Assembly: GCA_020055645.1 (NCBI GenBank)
Contig: CM034547.1
Coordinates: 55,368,909-55,432,908 of the forward strand
DNA: 64,000 nt
Reading direction: 5' to 3'
Source of the DNA: Tomocerus qinae
Lineage: Eukaryota; Arthropoda; Collembola; Entomobryomorpha; Tomoceridae
The notes under the pieces are model-generated. The model worked only from the letters and a program-made list of their open reading frames with translations, was not told the origin of the DNA and did not search any database. This document shows, piece after piece, positions 1-13,600 of this stretch. Position 1 is the first letter of the stretch. Each line of letters opens with the position of its first letter. Position numbers and translations under genes: made by a program.

Positions 1-1640
1 TACAAGGATTTGGGGTTTCGTCGCGATAAAACGAGCATCTACAGCTTTGCTGGAAGACAAACTCGGGTATTTTCTCGGTTTTGGTGGAGGCTCTGGTTTC
101 CTCTGTCCGATATTATTCAGTGCGGTCGTAGATTTTGAAACATTCTTATTAAAATTTGAAGCAGGAGGGATTTTCTCTCTCAATTCACTTTCGTGTTGAA
201 CACTGTAGCAAAACTCTGATTTTCTTCTGGGAAGCGTATTTACGTGGTTAGATTGAGCGATATGAGACAGTGAAGAATTCGGACTACTGTCTGTCCCACG
301 CCCATTGGTTTTCGATACGAGTTTCCACAATTTGGATGAGGTCGGTTTTTTTGGCAAAGGTCTGGGAAACAAAGGTGGTAGTTGTACATAATCTGAATCA
401 GTATCGAAGTTGTCGCTGACAGTCCTTGTTCCGGGATAACGTCCTTGCTGTAATTTCTCTCCGAATTCCACATAATTGCTATGTTGTTGTTGCAAGGCGC
501 CACTGCCGTCTGTCTTGTTATTGCTGTATTTCCTGTCGTCAGACGAAACCCAAGGGGACGCCCTTTGCGTTCTCAGACACTTCAAAGAAGCAATTTTCGG
601 AGTGAGTCCATTTTCCTTTGCTACAATTACATTTGTACTATAACTTCTCTTGCATTCCTTTCCAGAAATGACAGACTTGTCACATAATTTCATATTATTA
701 CCACCATTCTGTGCACTATTTCCCCCAGTCGTGCATTTCTCCTTCGATCTGCATTTACAACCCAGTTTTTGTGGCTCTATTGACTTAATGCAGCTGTAAC
801 GAGGCTTAGGCTTCGGAGCTTTTACTTTTACCCTATCATTATTACTAATACTACCACTATCGTCACCGTCTATTGTAGAATACTGTCTTTCTTCATTATC
901 ATCATCAGTCTTATTGTTCGTAAGTGGTTCCTCACAGATTTCACCATACACATGGTCATCTAACTTATACTCTTCTTGCTCCAATTCTTCCCCGTCCTCT
1001 CCATCACTCTCCACACTCACTTCCACCTTCGCACATTGCAACCTCTCTTTGCATTTTTGTACTTGATCTTTGTCTTTTACATCACAATCCGTCACTTTGT
1101 CCTTCTCACTCATTTTCCTCTCACTGTCCGAGTCTTTTTTCGATGTCCTGTCCATCCCTTTTCCCTCTCCAGTCATTTTCGTCTTCGTCGTCGAGGTCGG
1201 TGGCGTCGTCGAGCCAGAAATTATATCCACTGCCTTCAGGGTCAACTCACTCGCCATCGACGGGGTATTCGTGTGATGTTGACCTAACTCAGAAGAGCAC
1301 AACTCAATCCCATCAATCTCATCCTCATCAGCCGTGCACGAGTTGCACTCACAATGCCCAGCACATCCTCTTTTTTCACCAATAGTTCGTACCAACAGTG
1401 ACCTACATGGCCCTGCATCATCGCAATCTTCACAGTCAGAATCACAGTACCAAAACTTTGCCTCACTCTCCTCATCTTCAGCTACAGGCAAATTGCTAGT
1501 GCTGCACTGAAGTTTTGACAAATGATGAGGTCGAGGCGGCGGAGGATGCCTCTGGCTCAACGATTCTAAGGACGTCGAATTGTTGGTATTGTGCGTTCTC
1601 TCTGTACAGCAATCAGATATCTCTCGCAGTTCCAAGTCTT
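1..1640 (-). CDS. ex: Last visible coding exon of the expanded-like gene (disordered tail)
   Basis: This is one continuous open frame of 546 codons plus two bases. It begins at a TAG acceptor (AAGACTTGG) that continues phase 1 from exon 2733-3165, and it is still open at base 1. Seen in order: an acidic stretch, a proline run (PPPPRP), a Cys-rich cluster at residues 484-520, a long K/E/D-rich charged region, and two proline-rich segments that resemble SH3 ligands. These are LPPLFPRPLPKKP after an acidic DSDYVQ (about 834-852) and KPEPPPKPRK (about 931-940). Composition is that of a flexible scaffold region. Several open frames on the opposite strand between 481 and 1385 are antisense shadows of this exon. 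The gene's stop codon, 3' UTR and any PPxY motifs lie left of the window. Confidence 0.85.
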
Positions 1641-4600
1641 CTACTCATCCACAAAAAATAACAAACAAAACACGTAACATCAGTCTCTCTCGATTCATTT
1701 CAATTCAATAATCACATAGCAGAGACAACCAAACTCCAAATGCATCAACGCATTACACAAATCTATTACACCATCATTTCACTCCATGAAACTCTGCTCG
1801 CTCCTAACAAACTTGCATGCCATAGTGCCATACTACTATCTCACTAATTCTAGTTTACCAATCCGGCTACAAATGATGTAATTTCATATAAATCATACAC
1901 ATAATAGCTCCAATTTACCTCAAATCTTTACCTCATCCTATCAACATCATTTTTACCAACAACAAAACATTTTCTACTATTTGTTCTACCATCTCACGAC
2001 TATTATCTCCAGACTCACATACTACACATTAATATTCAATGTATCCATAATATTATGTCTGCATCCTATACCTATACAAGTACTTAGTAAAAATATTATG
2101 GACTTGGAAACATCAGGAATGTATTAAACATCTTTCTTTTGTTCGTTCTTCAAACGAGTACACAGATTACGAGAGCTTATCATCAGTATGTAGTTACCTA
2201 TATTTTTTATAGACATAGTTCAGTTTTTCTGCTCTTCCAGACTAACTTCGAGAAAGTAATCTTTGATATTCTAACACATGACAGTAATTATAATTGTCTT
2301 TTTCGAGTCACTAAGAACCTGATAGCGTTGTAGTCAGCGTCTCATTTCTTTATACAGGTACATACGTTAGTATTGGCTCATTATCTACATATATTCATTT
2401 CACATAACTCAGTGCATCCACTTCATTGAATTTTGCTGCTTGTGCCGACATTGTATTAAGTTATTTCCTACTGAACATGTACTACTACCTATGTATTAAC
2501 TTATATTCTCTCTTGAATACAGATTCTTGCCAAAATATTATATCTTTGGTGCGACAAAGCTTATAAAATTGGAGATTACTTAAGAGTGAGTAATGATGCT
2601 TTATCTAGGTATATGATTTGAGAATTGTGTAAGTATAGTTGTCTCTGTCTGTTAATATTTGTAGAAGTCAAGGGAATAGTAATAAAGTATGTTTATTAGG
2701 GAGATGAGAAGGAAATGATGGTCGAGGCGTACCTTCACTGCCGTCCAAGCTGTAGACGCGATCAGAAACGATGCCCGAGGTGGTGTTAGAAGAAGCATTG
2801 CTAATGACAGACACTCGCTGGTGCTCACTTGACTCACCAGACAGGAGAAGCCCATCAGCCCATAAAGACAGATCCAGCATCTTCTCGTCATTTTTTGAAG
2901 AGCTAAGGAGTGTCGAATTACAACTGGTATCGCCAGTATTGTTGCTCACGGATGGTTTATGAGAAAGAGGGACACTGGCCACTGTAGCAGCCACATTCGT
3001 CAGCTCTGTGAGCAGAATTTTGTGATTGGAAAGGTGGAATTGATGAGTAGAGCGACAGAGAAGTAGAAGGTGACGAGGTACCGACTCGCTGGCTGCTGTG
3101 AATGATAATTTCTGTGTAGAACCAGCCCATGGACATGCTCGCCCACGAATCTCAAATTTCTTCCTCTGATCACAAAAGACACAAGAAAAACACGCTTTAG
3201 AAGAAGATTAGATTCATACATACATTTACACACAATATCTTTGTACTTTACATAACTTGAATTATTAACCCTTATAGAGCAACATATCTAAGCAGTGCAT
3301 AATGATACGAAATTCCTGAATATTACCGGTTAGGTTATTGTATCATCTTGGGATTGTGATATAGTTAGTTTTATTCTGTAGTTAATAATCCTTTTAGTAC
3401 TTATCGCTAGTTAGCAAGTCAGATTCTCATCTTTCTCTTCTAGCCAAAACTAGTACGTAGGTTTGTAAAATATTAATGCGATCTACTATAAGTACGAACT
3501 ACAGATAACAGAGATAAGGAGGAGATATATATCACATTGAAGATTGTTGAATATTATGATTTCTTCTTTTACGACCAAGATGTCTGTTGAATTTCATGGT
3601 TACTCTATTTAACAAGTGTAACAGACACGGAAAGGTAGTCACAGATAGTTCTACGGAGCAAACTGTATTTTTGTTTTTGTCGATATTCATGGTGGCATAA
3701 AATTTTAATGTATGCATACCAGTTCGACCCAATGCATTGATCAGGGTAATAAACTGATCCTGATTTGAGTTGACATGGACAAAAGAAATTCGATGGTAGG
3801 TATTCTTTCTGTTCTACACTCACAAGCACAACTCTAAAATATATTTTCAAGATTACTATATGAAGTATACGCAATACTTTATTTTCAACATCATGATGTA
3901 CAACTTATTTTCATTTGGTGCTGTAATCAATTTATGATCTACTCAGAAAAGTACTCAGAATACCAAGAAAGTAGTATTTATGCTATGCTAGAAGGTATGC
4001 TGCTCTCAAATAGAAAATGTTACGTATTTTTATGTACAACATGTAAATATGTAGAGAAAATAGCTGAGAAGAGTAAGCATACCTCAAAGTAAAGCTTTGT
4101 TATGTTTGCCCACAGGAAAGTCAGTTTGGGCTGCTCTGGAATCTCCATGCATCCGACTGCGTTCTGTTAAAATAAAATAATTGGAATAATTTAGTCTTTT
4201 TGTGCTTCTCTTCTTATCTCACGTATGCAGAGGAGTCATCTCAGTCTTGCCTCTGAGCATACTTTTTATAGGAATTCATATTAAAGATGCGAGGAGATCC
4301 AACGGATAAAAATTTACCTGATAAACTTCGATTCCTTTGGGAGTGACCCCAATCCATACTGGAGCATCTTTTCCGTCTTTGGTTCGGAGAGTCATACCAA
4401 ATAAATGCATATTGTACTGTGGCATGACTGCCCGAATAAATGCATTCCGTGCAGCATGTTGCCCAAGTCCAGCCAAGGCTTGATGTGCCCGGGTAAGTGT
4501 GGGACCCAGAGAGGTATTTAACCCTTGAGCCCATCTTGGACTCTCTTGACATGGTCGCCAGTCACCCAATTCACATTGGAATGCTAATGCAACCGGTTGA

Positions 4601-7600
4601 ACTATACTTGCTGGTGGAAACCGAGGAGCCGAGGTTAGGTTTTGTCGTAGTTGGAGGTAGTAGTGGAGTATTGACACGACATCACTGTCACAAAATAAAT
4701 ACACGCTCAATCAACTGAATCTACAAACCTTACTACTTAATACATCATTCATTATTCGTGAGATTATAAGTAGGTTTTTGGGATAATTTGTTTCGTATTG
4801 TAATAATAAAACCATCCATTAAACTGTTCTATTTAAATCTTCTATTGCTTAGGTAGGTATACATCTGTCACTGACGCAAGTTAATATGTAAATATGTTTG
4901 TAAATGTGATATTATAACCATAACGTATAAAACATTGTTGAAATAGCATTTTAGTGCATATAGTTTGTAGTAAGCACTAGTACACGACCTCGCCCAACTC
5001 AAATGTTAGCCAAGTGCTAACAATGTATCCAAAATCTGAGACCGGAAATCTGTTTTACAGTTTCTTTTGGTACAGCATTCATGAGATAGCATGAAGTAAA
5101 TATATCTGCACCTCTTGGGGTGTATCTTCTTAAAATTGACATCTAGTCTGGCTGGTTATTGAAAATATTATGTCCATTGATAAGATTGGTTGGGATACAC
5201 CGGATGGGATGTCCTACACAAAACACTCACTAGTAGATGCGTGTGCTTCTGAAGAGAGATTAAGTCAAAGTCAAGCCAGGAAGACAAATGATATCAAGAA
5301 GGAATGACAGAGACAAATGATAGTTTCGAGAAATATTATGTTTAGTCAAAGGAGTTTATCTTTTGTTGTCTCGATTCTGTCGCATCTTACGTATAGCAAC
5401 AGAAAACTGTGTCAGTATGATTCATGTAATACTTATATTTTGTTTTTTATGAATTTTTGTGAATGAAACCAAAAGGGTTATTATCGTCATTTTGTGAACA
5501 TTCCTGTACTAAGTCCTTTATATGCATATCCCGTGCTATAAAGCAATTCTACAGACAAAGGAGAACTATCGGGCATAGGAAATATTATTTTTGAGAATCC
5601 TTCTGAAAGTAAGCTTCAACTATTTGTCTACAAAATGATTTTGAACTATGAACTTGTTTTACCCTTCAGGTAAATAATTCGGGACATTCTTATATATTTT
5701 CGAAGTAGATATTTTGTAGATATAGTGTTTTCGTTATGATTCCCGTATAGTTTCTATACTGATATTACTAATATATTTATTGGGTAAAATGTAGGAGTAT
5801 GGAATTTCAATTTCCTATATTTTGCGTCTAGGTAGGTTCGTGTGGATAATGAGGACGGCAATTAGTAGTTTATGGGTTCTGTCAATCGTAGGAGGCAGGC
5901 GTCAAGATATATTTACCATAATCGTACTCCCTAAGTAGAACATAACAATGACTTACAAATTTTGGGGTATGGAATCCAGGTAGAAGTGGACTCTGCAATA
6001 TAACACGAGTGTTTGTTTCCCATCCTGTAAAATAGAAAAGAATAGAGTTTATAGCACAACAATAGAGGTCAATAATAGACATTACTAATAGTAGTCACCG
6101 ACCGATGGCATTGAGACTGTGTTTATGTAGAGTAGGATTGTGTTTTGATGAAAAGTGGGGCTATAGAGTGGAAGCAAAGCAAAATTCATTAAAGAAAAAG
6201 GGATTTAAAAACATGAAGCACATAAAAATGCACATTTGATAAAGCGAAGGAAAGGAAAACATCCTGACTGAAAATGAAGCTTGGCCCTTAGTTGATTTCA
6301 CATTATCCACCTGCTACAAATATGTGTTTTGTCTGTTCTTTATGTAATGTGTATAGGTTCTAGGAGTTTTTAATGCTTTTTCTGAACACTGTTGTACAGA
6401 GTTCACGTAGAGATAGACAGAATAAATACATTGTTGTACCTGTAGCGTACTGACTGCGCTACGTTCTGTGCCTCTATTCTCTCTTTCTCTGATGATGATA
6501 ATGATGATGATGATTCTTCCAGAACTCGTTAACATTTTTTCACGAGCCCCTTCAGCATCCATGTCATTACAGAAGAATAGAGAGGAGCTTCGCACTGCTC
6601 ACATTAGAACATCACAACACTCGGCAACCAAAACCAAACCAGGTAACTTTACTCAACAGAACATACCTTTTCTATTGTAGTAGGCAGTAAACCCAACATA
6701 CATACATACATAACACTTGAATTACTAGTACAGACAGAGTAGTGCATGCAAGCAACGCAAACGCATGCATTCCTCCTTATACATTCAATAATATAAGATA
6801 GCCATGTCTAGCTAGGTTTACTATACGCAACATCCTATCGTGCTCAGCCCAAATCCAGCATTACTTACAACTAGATACATGAAGAGAGAATTATGTATTA
6901 TATAATAGTACTAAAGCCATTAGATTGCATTACATACCTGGCTTTCTTATTTGCTATCTGAACAGGACAGGACATACTTATGTATATGTGGAAACCCGCA
7001 TTAGCTATTACATTCCGAGGAGTCTGTATAAAGTCTGAGCACAATGTATAGATACATACAAAGTCAGTCGAGAGAATTTCGTAGGGAAGAAGAGCCAACA
7101 AAACGTACAGAGATTTCTTCCACTATAATAATATAACAACATAATGGCCAACTAAACAAAGAATGGATGAACAAAAACGCCTTGAGAGAATATCCTGACT
7201 TGTCTTGAGTCGACTTCAACTCGAGCCAGTTGCCTCTGCCTATTTTGCTCTTTTCTCATTCTACTACGTTACTTCATGACATGGCTTGGTTAACTTTTCC
7301 TTACGACTTTCCAAGCAAGCAAACCATCATCCTCCATCCATCCAATCCATCCTCACAAAAGAGAATATATGTACAACAGCCAGGACTAGGCGGACGGACG
7401 CACCTTGTATAATGGAAGAAGGAATGAAGCTCGTAAAAATTTCAAAAGAAAGGAGCTACCGGAATTGAGAAAAAAATTGCCGCAAGCCATGGATTTTTTG
7501 TTCAAGTCAACTCTATCTCTGGTATGCTGCTCAGTTTAGTTTGCCCATATAGGTACATACTCAGAATGCAAATGCCATTACATATATCAAATTGCTATAT

Positions 7601-10600
7601 CTTCCCTCTCCTTCAAGTCTATGTGCTCATGTACCCCCATTACATACCTGCTCTTTGCACTTCTTCCCTTGCCTCTGACTGACACTTGGCCATTCGCTTC
7701 GCTTCGTCTCTCTCTCCAACTAACAAAGTAGTACATATTATCGAAGCATTCAATTAAATACATTACATCCACCCGAAGAGTGAATCAAACCAATTCTAAT
7801 GAAAATCAATCGTGCCTGCCCCATATCATCCCTCTCCACTCTCTCATCTTCACTCACATCTCAAATCAACCTTTCTGTTTAATCACAGCTACTGATTCAT
7901 TCAATCATAATTCCAAAATACCAATCTCCACGCAGAAAGTGAATCCCATCACTTCAATTTACAGAATAATTATTCAATTTGCATCTTCACATACGCAGTT
8001 GCATCACATATTCCCAGAAATCCTATATACCTACTAGAGAGTTGCACGGGCAGGCAATTTAGTGCCCGTGCCCGCCCGTCCCCGTACGGGCACGGGCCGG
8101 GCAGCTGCCCGTACGGGCTGCCTGTGCCCGTGCAACTCTATTAAGAGTTGCACGGGCAGGCAATTTAGTGCCCGTGCCCGCCCGTGCCCGTACGGGCATG
8201 GGCCGGGCAGCTGCCCGTACGGGCAGCCTGTGCCCGTGCAACTCTCTAATACCTACTCATATTACCATTCATGAAATAATATTATCCAATCTGACAGACC
8301 ACAGATTGAGTTAAAATAATATTCGTGCCATTTTCAGACATTTGCCCATCAATATACATGTACATTTATTATTTTCAGTACCAAACTTACTACCATCTAC
8401 AAGAACGTTAGTACTTAAAATTATACCTATCAATGTAACATTTAGGTTTTAGCATGCAAATTAATTCATACGAATTATAAATAAAGAAGTAACAACTACG
8501 TAGATTACGAAACACTATTTTATGAAAATTGTATTACAAGTTAATATTGCATTTAATACTACGTTCGAAGATGGTACATGGATGAGCAGCATAGTCCATG
8601 TGTGGTATCCTGTCCATATTATGTATAGCACATGACAAGCAACTGTACTAATGCTAATAGATAAATCAACAAGTTGCTACACGTAACAGTGTGTCCATAT
8701 ATGACTGTGTTGTGTGTGGTATATCCACATTACATCACAATCATAGCTACTAATTAATTATCCACACGCAGACATTCACAATTCATTTAGTTGTACTTAT
8801 ATTTAAGTGTAGCTGTTAGTTATATAAAGTTTTTGTCGATAATTTCTTCACAGGTATTTTATCATCGTTGTACTATCTCCGTTCCCATTCTCTTATACCG
8901 CATTCCTAACACAACTTTCAATCACCTTCACATAGACTTTTGTAAACTACACGGTACATGCCCTTCCGCTCCTTCCTTCTCAAATACCGTAACGCTAGCT
9001 TTTGGATTAAGTGAGTAAACGAGAATACCTACGTGGAGTGAAGGCCGAGCCAAGCCAGGGCAAAAGTGTAAACGATGTAGTAAGTAATACAGAGCTTTGG
9101 ACAAGAAAGAATCCTCAATACTAATAAGATATCTGCTTAATATGAATACCTAATTCTAACAACAACCCGCCAACGTTCTTAACAAGCTTTCTTTGTCTAT
9201 CTTGTCATGTCATACCAAGTAAACATAGCGTTACGTTCAAAACGAAAACTTCTATCTCAATTACAAACGTTGGTAAATTCTTTTCTTAACAAAGACTGAG
9301 TGTGCCGAGTAAGTAGTGGTAGTTTAGCTCTTTTTCAGGTTCAGTTCCACCAAAGAATTCACATTGTACATACATTCGTCAGAGTTTCCGCTTGTGGAAC
9401 TTCAAAAATTTTAGCACTCATTTTAATGGTTCAGCTCTAAAACATTTCTTGTCTAGACTTCATATAACTGAAGATATTATGTCCATATAACTATCCTATT
9501 ACTACAGACCTACCTACTACTATATAATCTCCTGTTTTCATTAGGCATAAGCAGTTATCTTATATAAAAATGTATACAAACAAGAGCCATATATCTTTGT
9601 GTGCAATAGAGATGTAGGTAGTAAATAAGTAGTACCGTATACACTTTGTTTCACTTGAAACGCTCAAAATGCTTCTTCAAGGGTAGGTACTAGTGTAATT
9701 ACATCTCATCCGGCATTCCATTCCTACTACGCAAACTTAACTACATATTATGTACAGCTTCGCATTGTCATTACTTATGTAACAGCAAACAAAGATGATG
9801 GGTTTTGCAACTGCGTCCTCCTTACTTTCATATGCCAACTTTTTTTACGTCTTCACGGCGAGACGAAACTAATAAATGTTTATCTACCTCAAGTTTACTA
9901 CCACCGTTTGATACGTAAAACGATATGGTGTCTTCTTCAATATTTTGCTCTTGTTTTTATACTAATACATTCTGTATACAGATAGCTTAAGTCTTGCTAA
10001 AATACCTCCATAAATTAGCGCTAACATTTTTCTATTGTTTACAACGATTTTAAACTTGGTTTTCTACTTGTGACATATTACGACTACTATTTACGTATTA
10101 CAGGGTTAGATATATTGAAATATTTACTTTGATTGATAGACACGAATCAATGAAGTTGAAGTTAGTGATGAAACATATTTCTGTTATGAGGAGTGCAATA
10201 TTCCTACATTTTAGGAATCGACGATATTAGTACAGAAACAGGTTGTTCTAAGCATAGATCAGTATAAGCAGTGCAACAGGTGCGTTTGGAATGCCAAGCT
10301 GCCTACTAAACCAAAACCTCGGCTTCATAAGTTCTCCGGTCTTGCAACGAATGCTTGTTTTTTTCTTTCTAAAAGTAAATCTTTGTAGCTGATTCTTTTA
10401 ACAACACTTGCAGTTTTAAATTGCTGGCTATGGCCAAACAGCTACAATATTTAGGCGACGGAAGCTCAGAAATCTGGAGTTTTTGTAGATTTTTGAAGTA
10501 TTGAATATACTGAAAACGTATAAGGTTCCTTTTCTTGAGAAGTTGATTTGGTACCATGAATCGGTGCAATGAGTAGATTGGTCATCATTTCTGTGATGAT

Positions 10601-13600
10601 CCGAACAGAAAGACAGTCATCTGGCATAGTCACTGATTTGATTTTCAGTCCCCTCACAGAAGGATTGTTTGTCAGTAGAATAACATCAGCTCTTTAATAG
10701 TTTCCTGTCTACATTTCCACCACATGCTTAGAAAATTCTTTACAGCACACTCAGGATATTTGGACAGAGTTGGGGTAGCAGGGAGCACGGTATATATTTG
10801 TGAGAAATCCACGCGGAGCAAGGACTGGCTGGATGTGGCGAAACTAGCCGGATGCAACCAGACAAACGTTTATGCAGAACCTGATCTAGACGCCATCACA
10901 GCGTGCATGAAATCCGTCCCTAGTGCTACAATCAATTCCGCTTTGCAAGACTCTCTTTTGAATGTACGGTCGAGTACAAGAGAACTAATAGTAGGTACCT
11001 ACACAGATAGTCTCGTTTTCATCTAAGAATCACCTTAATCATTATAATTTGACTTTAATTTGCTGTATGATTTTGGAGAAGAGAGCAGAGATTAAATAGC
11101 TGTCTGGGATTTGGTCCAACAGCCCCTGCTGGAACCCGAAAATTCCTTACTGAGAATCCATTAGATATTCTTCATGATAATCGTCAGCACAATGTTCCCC
11201 TAATGGCTGGAAGTGTCAAGCATGATGGAAGTTTCATTCTATTGCTCCTTTACAATTTCTACCTTGAACTCTTTAGTAATTTGAATGATCCAATTTTCCT
11301 GAAGCCTTAACCATATCTCAGCTCTTCTTCCTAACTTATTATAGTACAGGAATAAATAATAGGGAGTTGAAACAGGCTCCCTCCATGCATTAAATTCTGA
11401 AATGTGATTTTGCAAAAATTGGCAATTTAGTCTTAAATCCATGGCGACATGAAAATTTTTCATAAAAACGAAAGGTCAGATTGGTGTCAACATTAAATAA
11501 ACAACCGATACATGTCAGCTAACCTCTCAGAGTTTCCAACTCCCTATTATTTATTCCTGTACTATATGTTTGTGTATACCTATTAAAATTAGTGTTCATC
11601 ATATGTTCTTTGTTATTATACTATTATTTTGGAATCGGCGATGGTTCCTAGACAGATGCTACAATAGAAACTGGAGGGAGAGGCAATTACTACTACAGGT
11701 GTCTTCAGTGACATGCTACATAGTTAGGTTGTTTCATATGTTTGTAATAATTTTAAGATTTCCTTAGGAAAACCCATCGTCTGATTATCTTTGATTATTA
11801 TGACATCCATATTGTCATATTATTAGTAGACAAAACTGCCGGTTTTTAGATATATTTCATCGATATTAATTCCAACGATATTAAAGGTAGGTTTATATTT
11901 TTCTGTTTTCTTCGCAATTACATTACTGTCAGTCTATTAAACCAATTTTGTCAAGTATGGAAATGTTACCCCACCTGGAGCAGCATAACTAACAATTCAG
12001 ACTGATGATATTCTGCTAACTTAGATCAATGTCTCTTGTAACAAAAGAATGTTGTTGTTTTATATTCTCCTTGCTCTGTTTATGTAAAACAATGTTCTGC
12101 TGCAAGAAAATCGTGATTGTTCAATTAAAACCAGTAGGTTCAATAAAATTCCTAAGCAGAAAGTGATTGCTATTCAGTTCAATAATAATATACAACATAA
12201 CACAACATGATGGTCTACCAACTAAAATTCCGTGTTTTTATGATTAGAAAATGAAAGGGAGCTTCAGTTCATTCGCGTAAATATTATCAGTTCGTATATA
12301 TAAGGTTATGAGATATTATGATGATGAATTAAGGAAATTTTTAACTTCCTCGACAAATTCTTGGATACAGTGTTTGCAAATCTGTATTAATCTATTCTAT
12401 GAAGCCATTACAGTGCGATAATAGTAAATATCATCAGCATGATATTAAGTAAAATTGAGCATTCGTAACAGTTACGTACTCACAGATATTAAAGTATGTA
12501 GCTCAGGAATTCGCTATTTAATTCTTAGAAATCGTTGTCTGAAATTGTAATAACGCTATTATATTTGGTAAAATTGGATTTCCGTGAATATTATGAGCGT
12601 GATCGTGCGTCTTACGATTACAAATGAGTTGGATATTTTGTGAGTTCAAGCAAATAGCGTTGATCATTGGGAGGGTGCATTTGACGGAGATAGCAAACTC
12701 GTCTCCTCAGAAATTATAAGTTCCAATTAGTTAGAAGTATGTAAATAATGTGTGAAGATTAGAAACACCCTACCTACAGGTAAGAAATTAAAACGAAGAG
12801 AAGGACAAAAAACAAATAACAGTTTTTGTGGTGATGTAAATTACAGCTAATAAAGGTTTTTGCTGGCTGTAATTTTGTAATAGGCATATTCGTTAAAATA
12901 GACCATGAGAGAATAATAGTTTGACAGAGCATCAATGTGTCAGGCCGTGAGTGAGAAAATAATTCTCGGAGCAGTATAAATCTATGACTTCATGAAAAGT
13001 GAAGAGCCTGGAGCGTGAGCATATTATGTGGTGCCTTGATTTAAGTAACATTATACGTGCGTACGTCTGCAGCTTTGAAATCTGCTCCACATGCATGAAT
13101 AAAACCGAATTTCTCATTTTCATCCATTTAATACGGTTATTTGTAAAAGCTTGGAGCTTTTTTATCTGTCCAAATGGAATGCATGACACGTCGTGTAATA
13201 ATAGAGTCTGAGTGAATTTTTTTGTAGCCGAGTCTTGGCTTGTGTGAGCGTATCTGTAGTTTTATAAAGAAGCTAATATTTTCTTCTCATTTTATTTTCT
13301 TTTACGCAGTGAGAGCCGATGGGCATATGTAAGCAGGGGTCGCATGGGCATTCATGGCTTTAAAGATAAAGAACAACTTCGCTTTGGTACATTAGTTCTA
13401 TTCGTCCGACGGGTACCTCAATCTCAGTTGAAGTCTCAGGTGTGTTGCCTACTGCCTACTAATACTAATAACAACAAAGTATCAGAGTTGTGTGAGTAAA
13501 AGTGTGTATACGCTATATAGATTTTCTAGTACAAGACAAGGTGGGGGTGCACAGCATAGAGGAAACCAAGTAGGGCAGCTAAAACTAAATTCAACTTTAC

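Noticed and set aside
481-1385. Plus-strand open frames of up to 153 codons at the left end
   Set aside because: They are antisense to the 546-codon minus-strand Expanded exon, which has correct splice phase and family features.
8059-8274. Arg/Pro/Gly-rich open frames on both strands
   Set aside because: They are produced by the GC-rich palindromic repeat and have no coding meaning.
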